In this document: one piece after another, positions 47,291 to 58,455 of the stretch
How positions within the stretch are numbered: the first letter of the stretch is position 1
Layout: every line of letters begins with the position of its first letter
Assembly: GCA_032718565.1 (NCBI GenBank)
Contig: JAVGVS010000186.1
Span: 62,001-126,000 of the forward strand
Direction of reading: 5' to 3'
DNA: 64,000 bases
Source: Distichodus sexfasciatus
Lineage: Eukaryota > Chordata > Actinopteri > Characiformes > Distichodontidae
Notes under the pieces: model-generated
Database searches by the model: none
The model's input: the letters and a program-made list of their open reading frames with translations, nothing else
What the model was told of the DNA's origin: nothing
Made by a program: the position numbers and the translations under genes

Positions 47291-50200
47291 GTGCGAACTT
47301 TAGGTCTATTTAAATGTTCCCGATCTGAATGAATCTGTCCATTTCTGTAAATGTTGAAACCTTTTGTTATTCTATGCTTTCCAGTTGTAAACGCAGTCCT
47401 CACAGCACAACATACTCTGAAAAGGCTTCCTATCAGAGTTTTCCCATACTATGATTCATTGGCAACTGCGCTGTATGGAAAAGACCGACCCACTGTGTAT
47501 CTGCCTGACGCCTTTATAGAGAATATTGACAGATCTATTTGGAAATATCTGCAAGAACACAGAACGTCCCTTGACCGTCTCAAAGACGAGATGTCCCCCC
47601 ATTTCTGTAAGCTGGATCTTCAAGACAGTGCTGTTAGAATCAGTCCTCTGCCTTTACTGCTTCAGCAAGGTGCACAAACAAGAAAAATTGTCCAATCCTG
47701 GAAGGAGAAGGCCTCTGCCAAATTCACCGCTGCCCTGTCCAAATATAAATCCCAAGTGGTCACCATCCAGAGCGACGCATGGACGGAATCAGAGACGGAA
47801 ATCCAGATGTTGCAAGGCGGGTCTGTGACATTGGTTTGCCATAAAGAAGAAGGAACGGTGATCATCGCAGGACTCGTGGAAGACGTCCGCAAAACAGCTG
47901 AGGTCTTGCAGAGTTTCGTAAGCCGCATTACTCAACGAATTCAGAGAGAGAAAGGGAGCATGACTGATGAAGTTGCCATGGATCCGACCATTCACAAGAT
48001 CGTCCTGCTGAGCGGTCTGGATCAGGAACTTAGCAGGACTTTTCCGGAACTAGAACTGAAATACAGCATCCACAGTCAGAAGCTGATTCTTTACGGTTTA
48101 AAACATGAAGTGCTGGAGTCGAAAAATAAGATTCTAGAAGGTCGCATTGGCCTACACAGGAAGGTTGCAGAACTCCACCCATCTATTGTGGAGTTTCTGG
48201 ATAAGGGGAATGTGCAGGAGCTCAGTAGGGAGATGTTCTTAAACAAAGGAATCAGTGCCTCGTTGGAAATTGTGGACAACAAGGCAATGATTCTTGCAAA
48301 AGCAGACAAGACCATAAGGGATAGTGAGCACAAGTTGAAATCCCTGTTACACCACGAATTGCTTGACTTAGACGACCCTACGGTGCTGACCCGGGCAGAA
48401 TGGCAAAATCTCGTTAACAACTTAGACAACACGTTTAATTCGCCAGTAAAGACGGTGCTTATAAAGACCTCCGGCAATCGGGTTGCGATTTCTGGCTTTA
48501 CCAACGAAGTCCAGCTAGCCCATGAGCAGCTCTCAGATTATGTGTATGAAAATTCCCAAATCACTGAAACCCTAGAGGCAGACAAGATGGTCATCAACTT
48601 CTTCCAGGAGCACAGGAAGCAGGACTGGTTTGACAAGGTGAAAAATAAAGTAAATGTCAACTTCGAAGAGAGTTCTGTCTCGTTGAGAGGGCCAAGAATT
48701 CACATATTGCAAAGCGTGACTGATTTCAGTGACCTCTTTTCCTCAGTTTGCCTGTTCAGTTTGAAAATACCGAAGCCAGGCGCAAAGAAGTTTTTCAAGA
48801 GCAAGGAGTCCATGTTGGTTGCTGTGGCGCTGAAAGACACAAACTGCTTGATCGAGTTAGTTGATGAGGGAGAAGACTTTGGTGTTGTCGCACCTAAAAA
48901 AGGAGTTACTACTTCTCACGGGGTGGAGATCATAGTCAGCAAGGGTGACATGTGCTCTTATTCGGGTGATGCCATTGTCAACGCGGCCAATGAGAATCTA
49001 GTACTCGATCAGGGTCTGTCGAAGGCACTCTCGCTCGCTGCCGGACCAGAACTTCAGGCCGCTTGTAAGGACATCATCAATAGGCGAGAAAAGATCGCAA
49101 CTGGCGACGCTGTCGTCACCAAGGCTTCTGGTCAGCTACGTTGCAAACACATAATCCATGCTGTCGGTCCTCAGTTTAACAGTTCCAACAGTCAGAAATC
49201 ATGTGAACTGTTAAGAAGTGCAGTGAAAAAGTGTCTGGCTCTTGCAGACAGCGAGAATTGTCATAGCCTAGCGATCCCGTCTATAAGTTCTGGCAATCTG
49301 GGCTTCCCACTGGACCTTTGCACAAACACCATAGTTGGGGCACTCAAAGAATCCTTCGAGTTTTACAGCGGCAACACTTGTCTAAAGAAGATCCACTTCA
49401 TTGATAATAACGAGAAAACGGTTCAGGCTTTACAATCTGCAGTGCAGAACGTATTCGGGGACAAACCCAAACCTAAATTCAAGGGAGGTTTGAGCAAACA
49501 GCAGCAAAACCCAATCTGGACAAGTTCCTCAAGCCAAGGATCACCAACGAGCGTTAAAACAAGCGAAGGTTTAACGATCACGCTCTCGAAGTGCAACATC
49601 CAGGATACCAAAGTAAGTTTAATTTGAAAATTTAAGAAATATTGCTAAATGAGTTACAGAATTTACAGTGTAACTGCATATTTCAGCATGTATCACCAAT
49701 TTTGTTTGTCTTCAGATGGATGTGGTAGTAAACTCAATATCTGCTGATTTAAATCTGAATCACGGGGCGATCCCTAAATCCCTCCTGAATGCTGCTGGAG
49801 CACAACTTCAGACGCTGCTAAACCAGCAGGCTACTGGCAGTGCCAAAGTTGGCGATCTCTTCATCACCACTGGCTGTAACCTCAAAAACAAACTGGTTTT
49901 CCACACGGTAGCACCTCACTGGTCAGGCCAGCCAGCAGAACAGAAGGTACTGGACAGCAACCCTAAATTTTTTACAGTTTCTCATTTTGCGTTCAAATAT
50001 AAAATGGTAAAATGGTAATTTCAGGTCAGATCTTCTCAGAGATTTGAACAAAACTTGGCATGTTGGTATAGACATATGAGTAAACCATGAAACTGAAATT
50101 GTATAAGTGTTGGATCAATATGAAGACAGATTTCAGATCACAAAGTTTGAACTTATTGGGGAGGGATTATGACCATGACTAGGCTCTTTTCCAGCTCAGT

Positions 50201-53200
50201 TATGAGTCGTTTAGCAGGTTACGAGCAATTGTAATTTTGAAAATAAGTACAGAACGGCGGCACGGTGGCGCAGTGGTTAGCGCTGCCGCCTCACAGTGAG
50301 GTCCTGGGTTCAATCTCCGGGTCAGCCGTAGGGCCTTTCTGTGTGGAGCAGTACCTTGCTCATGAGTACCTCAGTTGTACCTCAGCTTTTCTATCACTTC
50401 AAGCACTGTTTTATCACTGTTTTTGGTGAATTCATCTTTATTATGATGTGTTAACAATCCTATTTCTTTCCTATTTTTAAATAAAAGGCTCTGGAAGGCA
50501 TTGTGGAGAAATGTTTAAACCAGGCCGAGCAGCAAAATCAGGGTTCCATTGTGTTTCCAGCCATTGGCACCGGGAATTTGGGCTTTCCAAAAAACCTGGT
50601 GGCTTCTCTAATGCTGGACTCCGTTCTCAAATTTAGCAAGAAAAGGAGTTCCAAAAATGTACAAGAGGTGGTTGTTGCTCTTCATCCCACAGATACTCAG
50701 ACCATCCAAGTAAGCAGATTTACAAAATTCTTCGTTATGCAATTCGTAGCAATTTGCCCATATGAAATATTGATAATTTGTTGTTAAATATGCTTGATAT
50801 GTTTTTCTAACTTACTTACATAATTAATTACATACTTACATTATCACTCACATTTTTATTGACTTTCATACGTACTTACATAATTATTTACTTACATACT
50901 TATTACTTTGGCAGTGTATACTTAATATTTATTCATTCTATTCACAGGCCTTTTCAGATGAATTCAACAAGAAATTTTCCATTCAGCCTACATCATCAAG
51001 TGCTTCCACACAGCAAGCCAAAGGTATAATGTGTACATTTTCTTGGATTTAATTATATGTAATTTAAGTTAAATTAACTGACTCATTTAGTTAAAGTAGT
51101 TAATTAAAAAGAATTTAAATTAGTTCTAATGTGTTGTAAATGTAATTCCACGGTTATGGCCGTTGTGTTTATTGCTTTTTGCTTCTCATTGCTGTTCCAG
51201 GTATTTTTTCCAGTGTCACATCACCGAAATCGGGGGTTTATGAGACCACGTTGAATGGAGTTGTGATCCAGGTTCTCAGTGGTGACATCACTAAAGAAAC
51301 TGCTGACATCATTGTTAACTCCAGCAATGAAAATTTCACATTAAAAGCAGGTAATGCTACACCAGTAGTACTGAAGACTTTCTGGAGTGGGTTTCCAAAA
51401 AACAATAGTGAATAACACACTTAAGAAATACTTAAAGTAAAGTATTAACCGTTTTTACAAGTGTTTCCCAAAAGGTGTTGTAATTCACTATTAAACCTGA
51501 TATCATTATCATATCTTTGTATATCGTCATTATAAACAAGTGTGTTAGGACGTATGTAGGTAAGGAAGTATGAAAGTGAGTATGTATTTAAGCCTGTAAG
51601 TAAATATGTAAATAAATATGTAAGTTTGTGAGTAAATATGTGAATATGTATACAAGTAAACAAGTATCTAACTAAATAAGTATGTAAGTAAGTATGCAAG
51701 TATGTTAGTAAATAAATGTGTAAGTAAATCAGTATGTAAGTAACTAAGTGAGTATGAAAATAAGTATACTGTATATGTAAGTAAGTAAATATGTATAAGT
51801 ATGTAAGTAAATTGAAGTAAATTTCCACCTGTTTGGATCAAAAAAGGAGTCTAAAGAAGTCAAAACCAATTAAACCTCTTGTTTAGCATTACAACGATTT
51901 TGGAAACCAATTCTGACTAATTTCTGCCATTTTACACTCAACAAGCATAGAAGAAAATGTAATTGACTTGTGTTTACTTTTCTAAATAATCAATACACCA
52001 TTTACTGATATACTTCAGGTGTCTCGAAGGCAGTTTTGGATGCAGCTGGCCCAAATGTCGAGGCTGAATGTCAGCAACTGGGTGAGAGATGTTCATATTT
52101 TTGAAAAATAATCAGTTGCTATGTTTAAAAATGACAAAATTTAGATTAAGATCATGACCACTAAATATCATTTTATATGAAACCAGAAGTGCAAATATTG
52201 GTAGAACCAGTAAAAAATATTATTACCAATTATAAGTAGTTAATTGACAAAAATATGACAGTGTGAAAATGTGTACAGTATTATAGTATTTAATGTGAAG
52301 TCAACATTTCACACATCACCTATTCTAGGATCTCAACAAAACACTGGATTGATTATAACTCAACCGGGCAACCTGAGATGCAAAAAAATCATCCATATTT
52401 CAGCCAAAAACCATCCTCCAACAATCTACAAACGCGTCAAAGAGGCACTCAAGTTGACTGCAAAGCAAAACTTCACTTCCATTTCTTTTCCCGCTTTTGG
52501 CACAGGTGAGCACTGAGATGAGAAACCGTAAATGGTTTCATTGATACTAGTACAGTATAAGAAAATCTAAATCAAATCTTTTCCTATCAAAGGTCAAGGT
52601 GGAGTGAATGCGGGTCAGGTGGCAGACTCCATGCTGGACGCTGTGGGCGATTTTGTGACGAAAAATCCCCAGTCTTCAGTCAAAGTGGTCCACATTGTCA
52701 TCTTCCAGGCCCCGATGTTGGCCGATTTCCATCAGAGCATGCTGAGGAGAGACAGCTCCAGCAAGCCAAAAAAAGACATGTCCTTCTACTCAAGAATTAC
52801 AGGTACATTTTAAGTCATTTCAATGTATCTCCGTTAATACGCTTGTTAAAATGTACATTTTTTATATATATGAGTAGATTCTTCATCATGTATAAAATGT
52901 TTAAATTAAAGTGCTATACATGATTTGTGTAAATCTTTCTACACATTTGTTCTAAGAGTGCACATTTAACCAACGCATTTGGCTTTTACAGCTTTCGCCA
53001 AGTCTCTGTTCTCAAACTCGGACAAAGAGGTTCAGCAAGACAAGGGCAAGGATTTCGTGATCGAGGGGAAAGTGGTGGACCCGGCTTGCTTTAACATTTG
53101 CGGCCTTTCTCAATCTGACGTGGACAAAGCCAAGAAATGGATTGAGAGAACCATTGCAGACGAGCAGGCCTTCGAGACGATCGTGGATCCGGCGATCCTC

Positions 53201-56200
53201 AGCCTGGCTGATAAAGACTATCAACGGATACAAGACCTGCAAGACGAAATGGACGTTACGGTGAGACTGGAGTACAAGTCCCAAGCGGCTAAGTCCGGAG
53301 GTTCGGGCGAAGCCACGCTGACGGTGGAAGGCTTGATCCGAGACGTTCTCAAGGCTGTGTCTGAAATCCAGAGTATACTTAAAAAAACCATGGAGGGAAT
53401 GGTGTTGAAGAAAGACATCGACTTTCTGAGCGGACTGGTGGAGTGGCAGTATGACCATGGAGGACAGTACCACAGTTTTGATCCGGTAACGAATTACAAT
53501 TTGGAACAAGCGTTGAATAGCAGTTCTGGTCACGTGGACATCGATTTTCAAGGCAGATCGTACCGAGTCTCGTTACCGGAAGGCCCTGCGGTGAGCGGCG
53601 GAACCCAGATGAAAATCAAACGCATTGACAAAACAGGTACTTGGTTCGGTACTTCTTAATTTTGTCGAATCTTGAAGATTGGGCCTCATTTTGTAACCGT
53701 TCTTAATAAAACATTAGTTCTTTAAAAACCCACCAAGAATCTTGACATTGTTTATTTGAGATTTGTTCTTAAATTGCATGAGAAAATATTTTATGTAACA
53801 TTTTACTGTTAAAAACTTTTGTCTGTAAAAAATTTCTGCTCCTTATGGAAAAACTGGTTATTACATTCCTTGTCAATGGCTCAACTGCAACCTGAGTTTT
53901 AATATATAGTATTTTTAAACTTATTGCATCATTATTTTTCACCATTTAAATTATATTTTTACATTTGGTCCCAGTTTATCTTATATATTTATTTCTCTCT
54001 GATTTATTTATTTTATTTAAAAATCATATATTACTTAAATTGCCGTAATATAAATATATATAAATTATTTACTTATATAAATGAGTAGTTTACAGATTAT
54101 CATCCTTTTAAGTCTGACAAACTCCAAGACAATCTGCTAGTTCTAAAGCCAATAATAGACAGTTATTTATGATTATTTGTTCATTTATTGTCTTATTAAT
54201 ATTTATTACTCCATTTGACTAAATTCTGATTGTTGAGGTTTTTAAAATAAATTTTCCTGATTTTTCTTTTGTTAAAACACTTTGTGTAATTTTGTGTATT
54301 ATTATTATTATTATTATTGTTATTATTATTATTAATGTATTTTATATTTGTATTATTGTATATTATAGACACTGACAGCCTGCCACAGGAATGGGAGCCG
54401 ATGCCGAGTGGTCAGCTGTTCAAAGTGTGTCCACTTCAGCTGAACAGCAGCGAATACATCGACGTCTTGCAGCAGTTCAGAAAAACCTGCAAAAAAATGT
54501 GATTTCGGTGAGTATTTTTGGTTTTCCATCGCATAAGGCCTGCAGCTTTGCTCTTGTGAGAACCCGATCCGTCCCTGCTGACTGACCGCTTCCGGCATCG
54601 CCAGCGGAAAACACTTCTCATTGCTGCCTGACGGTCCCAGAATTACGTGAGCATCGCAAGACTTTACGACACATTATTATTACACAGAAAGAACTAAAAC
54701 ATAAATTACTAAAAGAACAGAATAAACTGAAATTATGCTAAATATTTGGACTCCACACTATATGTATTTAATTTTTTATTTTGAGTGCAGCGTTATACTG
54801 TGTGTGTGTGTGTGTGTTCATATAAACAAATTATATATTTTTTTAACTGTTTAAATACAGTGATGCCATATATATATATATACTAGAGGTGGGCGATATA
54901 TCGATTTTATCGATTAATTCGAATTTACAGTTCAGGACGATGTGTTTTATTAGGGGTGGAAATTTAACGCGTTAATTGCGATTAATTAATTTGATTATTA
55001 AATTGATTAATGCGTTATTTAAAAACCAAGCATTTAATCACACTTTGCATTCCAAGCAAGGAGAACTTTGTCAATGCGATTTCCTGGTCACCCGATTACC
55101 GCAGGCTGCAAAAATGGAAGAATCAGGCGCATTGCTAGGACTGGTGGGAGAGCAAATTTCATTTCAAAAAACTACCTGGCCAGGCCTTGATAGAAGCGTG
55201 GTTTTGTGCAAACTAATACAAAAGGAGTTTTCATACCACGGGCTTTTCAACCGTGCGGTACCATCCAACTTATGTTGTGAGCACAGAAACTGTGGGAGCT
55301 GGTGGCGCTGGCAGTCCCAGTTCGAGTGCCAACAAAGGTAATAAACGGGTGTCTGTTTGAATTGAAATGCAGTTTAAATGCTTTTTTTCAGAGATGAAAA
55401 CTTGAGTTTACAATATTAGTGTCCATGTCTATTATTTGATTCTGTAGCCCACTAAACCCTTTTAAATTAAAAAAAAAAAACATTAGCGGTTTTAGGGCAA
55501 ATTTTCTTTATGCGATTCATCACGATTAATCAATTACAAAAGACTCTAATTAATTAGATTAAATTTTTTAATCGAGTCCCACCCCTAGTTTTTATGAAAA
55601 TCGATTTTATTACTTATTTTACATGCGGGCGGCAAAAGCGGAACTAATCACGACATGTCGTTCTACTACTTGAGAATAGAGATGGTATGGCCTTTACCCA
55701 AACCCTGTAGCAGATTCACAAACAACATGGCAACGACATGTTCCCCCCCTCCTCCACTCCATAATTAGACACTTTTTAGGTGAATAAATATGATTGTAAT
55801 ATAATACTACGGAATTCAGAGAAGAATAAATATGGAAAAGCGAATTCCGAGGAGGAGGAAAAATAAGCAGATTTAGGAAAAACAAAACAGATTTAATAGG
55901 GCCCTAATGTATGTGCAAAAGACATGGTGCCCTTACATACTAATGGAAAAGGCAGGGATTCATTAACATGCCAGAAGTTTTTGACCTGAAGTCGTGCTTC
56001 AAACCGCAAATATTTTCTGAATTTGACTTGCCTGGCATATAATAGAAACAAATCAAAGAATGTTAGAGAGCGGAGGAGGAATTAATAGTATTATTCTGCC
56101 ACAACTGGCGTGGTTTTGAACCATTTATTTGCCATCCTGTAGTTTGATTTTGAGTAGGGAGGAGAAAATGCAATCGGATTAATTGTGAAAAATATACACC

Positions 56201-58455
56201 AAAATATACTGTATACAAAAATTGTATACCACTAATATATATCTATGATCACGGGAAGCTCTTTATTGATTTGGTTCAGGTGATCTCCTGCACGGCTGGA
56301 GGCAGATCATTTCCTAATTATCACAGACTACATTTGTTTTGGTTTTTTTTTTGTTTTGGGTTTTTTTTTTTTTACAGACTACGTTTAAACCCCGCAAACG
56401 AGGGCAGCCTCACTTAGTCCCGAGCCTCGTTCGGACCGTGTGGATGTGTTTTCTCCAGCGCTAGGTCTGATGTCCTCTGCTGCCCGCTTCTCTCTCCACC
56501 TCTCCGTCCTCAGTCGGGTTTCATCCACTGCTTCTCGTTATTCGTGTTTGGTTTGTGTTGGTGTTAATAGTTTATTCGTTCGTATTAATTTGGATTTAAC
56601 GAATTGTGTTTATTGCTTTGCTTCGCGTTTGAAGCTGCTTATTTTGTGTCGTTATTCACGTTTATTTTGTGAATGTCGACTGAGTGACTTTCCAGTTGGT
56701 ATGTTGGAGTTTTAACCTTTAGACCTTCTGATTCTGAAGAGGTTGTGAAGTTTGACTCTCGTTTTTGACCGTGTTGGTGTTGTGGATGATTTAAAACTCT
56801 TCTGCTTCTCCCGAATGTTCTGCGTGTCTCCCGTTTGTTCACCTTGCACTCTCTAAAAATAAACTCTCTAGCCCTACTATGTATTTTTTATATTCCTCTA
56901 TATTGGTACATATTTTAGGACTGACTTCTTGAACATGGGTTAATCCTAGTCCTGGACTAAACTGCAATTCTAATGGATATTTACCACTTAAACTCAAAGC
57001 TAGGCTAGGACTAGGCTTAAACCTCGAAAGTCCTGGGAAATTGGCCCTTAATGTTTTGCACAAAGTAGCAAAGCAAATTCCCTGCTCGTGATATCCAACT
57101 TGGCAGTGAACTTGGTTCTAATTCTAGACTGGTTTATTGTGGTCATTTTATTTATGCTCTCTTTTTAGAGTTTTTATTTTTGAATTCGATTCACTTTGCT
57201 ATCTTTTATCTTCTCACAGATTGACCGGATTCAGAATCCAGGCATGTGGAAGAAATACCAATATAACAAAAGGGTAGGAGAGTAAGAATAAACATAAAAA
57301 TAACGAGAAGCTGTTTCATGGAGAGAAGATTCCATGGCTCATATCAACCAAAGTGGCTTCAACCGCAGCTTCGCGGGACAAAACGGTAAAATTCACCTAA
57401 ATTACAGTTATACATTTCACCCAACAAGAAGTTTTTACGAACGCCAGACTTGTATTATATCCATTACTTCATAATCTGTGTATCATTTGTTCATGCGTTT
57501 TCCAAATTATAACCAAAACCCCAAAAAATGTTTCTTTCCAGTATTTGTTTTTATAATTAAAATAAAGAAATTAGTTATTGAGCCATTTTCTGATTTTCCA
57601 TTTTGGTTCAGATGAATCAGAGAAGAAAGCTCATACTCTGAATCCACTTTTATTTATTTTCTTCCCTAATTTGTGCATTTGATTATCGTACACTTATTAA
57701 CAACTCAGAATTCGACAAATGAATAAAGTTGAAATTATTTTAAAGTTTAGAATTTTAGGTTTTTAGTTGTCCCATTTTTATCCCTTATTATTGTTTAGAT
57801 TTATGTATTTATTTATTTATTTATATTACCTTATTTACAACTCAAATTAGACAAATAAATTAAAATACATCAAATCAAATCAATTATACAAAAGTATACT
57901 TTTTAGATTTTTGGTTCCAATTCTTAATCACTTATTTATGTTTGGGAATTATTTATTTGCCGCACCAATCTTATTGACAACTCAAATTAGTAATTTCAAG
58001 TATAGACAAGTAATTTCAAAATAAATAAATAAATAAATAAAATAGAAGTATATAAATAAAGATTACCGTTTTTATTAGGGATCCAAGCACACAGTACTGG
58101 AACCTTCTTGACTTATTATTATTATTATTATTACAGCTATAATTTCTCTCTCCTGCTTGGCTTTCTGCAGCTGCCGCATATGGAAGAGGCACCTACTTTG
58201 CAGTGAACGCCAGCTACTCTGCCAGCAACACATACTCGGTACCTAACCAGCAGCGTCAGAAGCGCATGTACCTGTGCAGCGTCCTGACTGGCGACTACAC
58301 AGCCGGGAACTCGGCCATGGTGGTTCCTCCTGCCAAAACGGGCAGCAGCGTGGACCTGTCTTGACACCGTGGTGGACAACGTCAGCGCTCCCACAATGTT
58401 CGTGGTGTTCAGGGATGACCAGGCCTACCCCGACTATTTAATCACCTTCACCTGA
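44425..58455 (+). CDS. parp14: PARP14-like macrodomain ADP-ribosyltransferase, catalytic exons frame-disrupted
   Basis: PARP14 homologues are interferon-induced mono-ADP-ribosyltransferases with macrodomain readers. Exons: 44425-44605, 44808-44914, 45014-45041, 46340-46414, 46707-46958, 47063-47290, 47385-49612, 49716-49946, 50488-50709, 50948-51023, 51201-51350, 52019-52081, 52329-52505, 52593-52802, 52992-53636, 54369-54507, 57220-57385, 58171-58455; phases fit throughout. Order: RRM-like region (aa ~1-300), spacer, macrodomains at ~800-985, ~1019-1184 and ~1223-1400, WWE ~1559-1630, PARP catalytic fold ~1640-1820 (human 1,801 aa). Read literally, the frame ends at 54502 (TGA), giving 1,668 aa without the transferase. 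Downstream exons still encode recognisable motifs but need corrections near 54491, 57274-57282, 57320-57330 and 58356-58362. The recognisable family end is QAYPDYLITF. AATAAA lies at 58517. Confidence 0.9.
45042..46339 (+). other. PARP14 intron 3
   Basis: AT-rich intron with a poly-T run near 45408. At about 45770-46180 an A-rich block has 'gatgtcccaatggtggcctc' and 'tggtggcagtggcgcacagg', looking like dispersed-repeat debris of unknown family. Frames there are not supported as genes. Confidence 0.6.
47385..49612 (+). CDS. parp14: PARP14 exon 7: large exon with macrodomain 1 and start of macrodomain 2
   Basis: A 2,228-bp exon, open throughout (aa ~291-1033). The first two-thirds form the KH/RRM-like linker region of PARP14. 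Macrodomain 1 follows: GVEIIVSKGDMCSYSGDAIV, NAANENLVLDQGLSKALSLA, ATGDAVVTKASG, CKHIIHAVGPQF and IPSISSGNLGFPL. The exon ends at TLSKCNIQDTK, the beginning of macrodomain 2, and exon 8 resumes MDVVVNSISADLNL. Macrodomains bind ADP-ribose; MD1 of mammalian PARP14 also has hydrolase activity. Confidence 0.95.
49716..52802 (+). CDS. parp14: PARP14 exons 8-14: macrodomains 2 and 3
   Basis: Exons 49716-49946 and 50488-50709 complete macrodomain 2 (LFITTGCNLKNKLVFHTVAP, IVFPAIGTGNLGFPK). Exon 50948-51023 is a linker. Exons 51201-51350, 52019-52081, 52329-52505 and 52593-52802 make macrodomain 3 (GDITKETADIIVNSSNENFT, GVSKAVLDAAGPNVEAEC, ISFPAFGTGQGGVNAGQVAD). The loop motifs around the ADP-ribose pocket are conserved in form. 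Confidence 0.93.
50256..50345 (+). repeat. tRNA-derived SINE head (truncated)
   Basis: A-box (tggcgcagtgg) and B-box (gggttcaatctcc) words inside 'cggcggcacggtggcgcagt', a very common fish SINE/MITE head. It lies in the PARP14 intron between exons 8 and 9, in sense orientation. It is not called as a tRNA gene because stems cannot form a complete cloverleaf. Confidence 0.75.
51540..51825. repeat. GTAA/GTAT tetranucleotide array
   Basis: About 285 bp of gtaagta/gtatgta/aaata words in PARP14 intron 11. On the sense strand it contains at least seven exact GTAAGT words (for example near 51596, 51620, 51683, 51720 and 51735), each a perfect 5' splice-site core. The reverse strand yields an artefactual Tyr/Leu/Thr frame. 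Confidence 0.9.
52992..53636 (+). CDS. parp14: PARP14 exon 15: KH-like region and WWE domain
   Basis: A 645-bp exon, fully open. After a linker and helical region (DKAKKWIERTIADEQAFETI), it encodes the WWE ADP-ribose-binding fold: VEWQYDHGGQYHSFDPVTNY, LEQALNSSSGHVDIDFQGRS, YRVSLPEG and the closing KIKRIDK. The donor is ACAG/GTACTT. This is the last exon before the disrupted catalytic part. Confidence 0.93.
54299..54335. repeat. (ATT)n microsatellite
   Basis: Short ATT repeat just upstream of the acceptor (tattatag) of PARP14 exon 16. Confidence 0.9.
54369..54507 (+). CDS. parp14: PARP14 exon 16: start of the catalytic domain, with frameshift
   Basis: Encodes LPQEWEPMPSGQLFKVCPLQ then SSEYIDVLQQFRKTCKK. 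These are the family features LP..W and SSEY..V...F. A run of seven A (54491-54497) leads to an in-frame TGA at 54500-54502. One more A would continue as KNVIS into the next exon, IDRIQNPGMW, in correct phase at donor TCG/GTGAGT. So the exon looks one base short. Confidence 0.85.
54950..55590. mobile_element. Inverted-repeat element nested in an older repeat
   Basis: The left end ttaggggtggaaatttaacg and right end gtcccacccctag form imperfect inverted repeats. The termini also carry TTAAT/ATTAA-rich subterminal arms (gcgattaattaatttg / taattaattagatt). The flanks (ggtgggcgatatatcgattt at 54890, and aaaatcgattttatta at 55597) belong to a different TCGATTTTAT-type repeat, so this copy seems to have inserted into it. 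No transposase frame. Confidence 0.65.
56918..57050 (-). repeat. ~120-bp palindromic dispersed element (reverse copy)
   Basis: 'tgggttaatcctagtcctgg' ... 'aagctaggctaggactaggc' ... 'gggaaattggccct'. Same family as the copies in AHR introns, here about 170 bp upstream of PARP14 exon 17. Confidence 0.75.
57220..57385 (+). CDS. parp14: PARP14 exon 17: catalytic domain with two frame breaks
   Basis: In three successive frames it encodes IDRIQNPGMWKKYQYNKR, then SKNKHKNNEKLFHG, then SMAHINQSGFNRSFAGQN. Together these are the family sequence up to and past the catalytic His (LFHG). The first break is about one extra base at 57274-57282, with TAA at 57283. The second is about one missing base at 57320-57330. 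Acceptor (ttctcacag) and donor (AACG/GTAAAA) are intact. Confidence 0.85.
58171..58455 (+). CDS. parp14: PARP14 exon 18: catalytic Tyr motif and C-terminus, with one frame break
   Basis: Encodes AAAYGRGTYFAVNASYSASN and YLCSVLTGDYTAGNSAMVVP, i.e. the conserved GxGTYFA loop with the catalytic-triad Tyr. The frame then stops at TGA 58362-58364. Reading one base on restores DTVVDNVSAPTMFVVFRDDQ and AYPDYLITFT, the expected C-terminus, ending at TGA 58453-58455. So one extra base is inferred at 58356-58362. Confidence 0.85.

Larger units (their letters stand above)
54508..57219 (+). other. PARP14 intron 16, repeat-rich
   Basis: A 2.7-kb intron between the WWE-side and catalytic exons. It contains a GT microsatellite (54801), a nested pair of inverted-repeat elements (54882-55650), T-rich tracts near 56340, an unassigned GC-richer block (56390-56850) that resembles a dispersed repeat, and a reverse copy of the ~120-bp palindromic element (56918-57050). 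Confidence 0.75.

Noticed and set aside
50256..50345. tRNA gene
   Set aside because: A- and B-box words are present, but the sequence is a SINE head without a full cloverleaf or terminator. The same applies to 24245-24450 and 33410-33630.
51445..51828. Minus-strand Tyr/Leu/Thr-rich frame
   Set aside because: Reverse translation of the GTAA/GTAT array in a PARP14 intron.
53012..53551. 179-codon minus-strand frame
   Set aside because: Shadow of the PARP14 WWE exon; the plus-strand frame has clear homology and splice sites.
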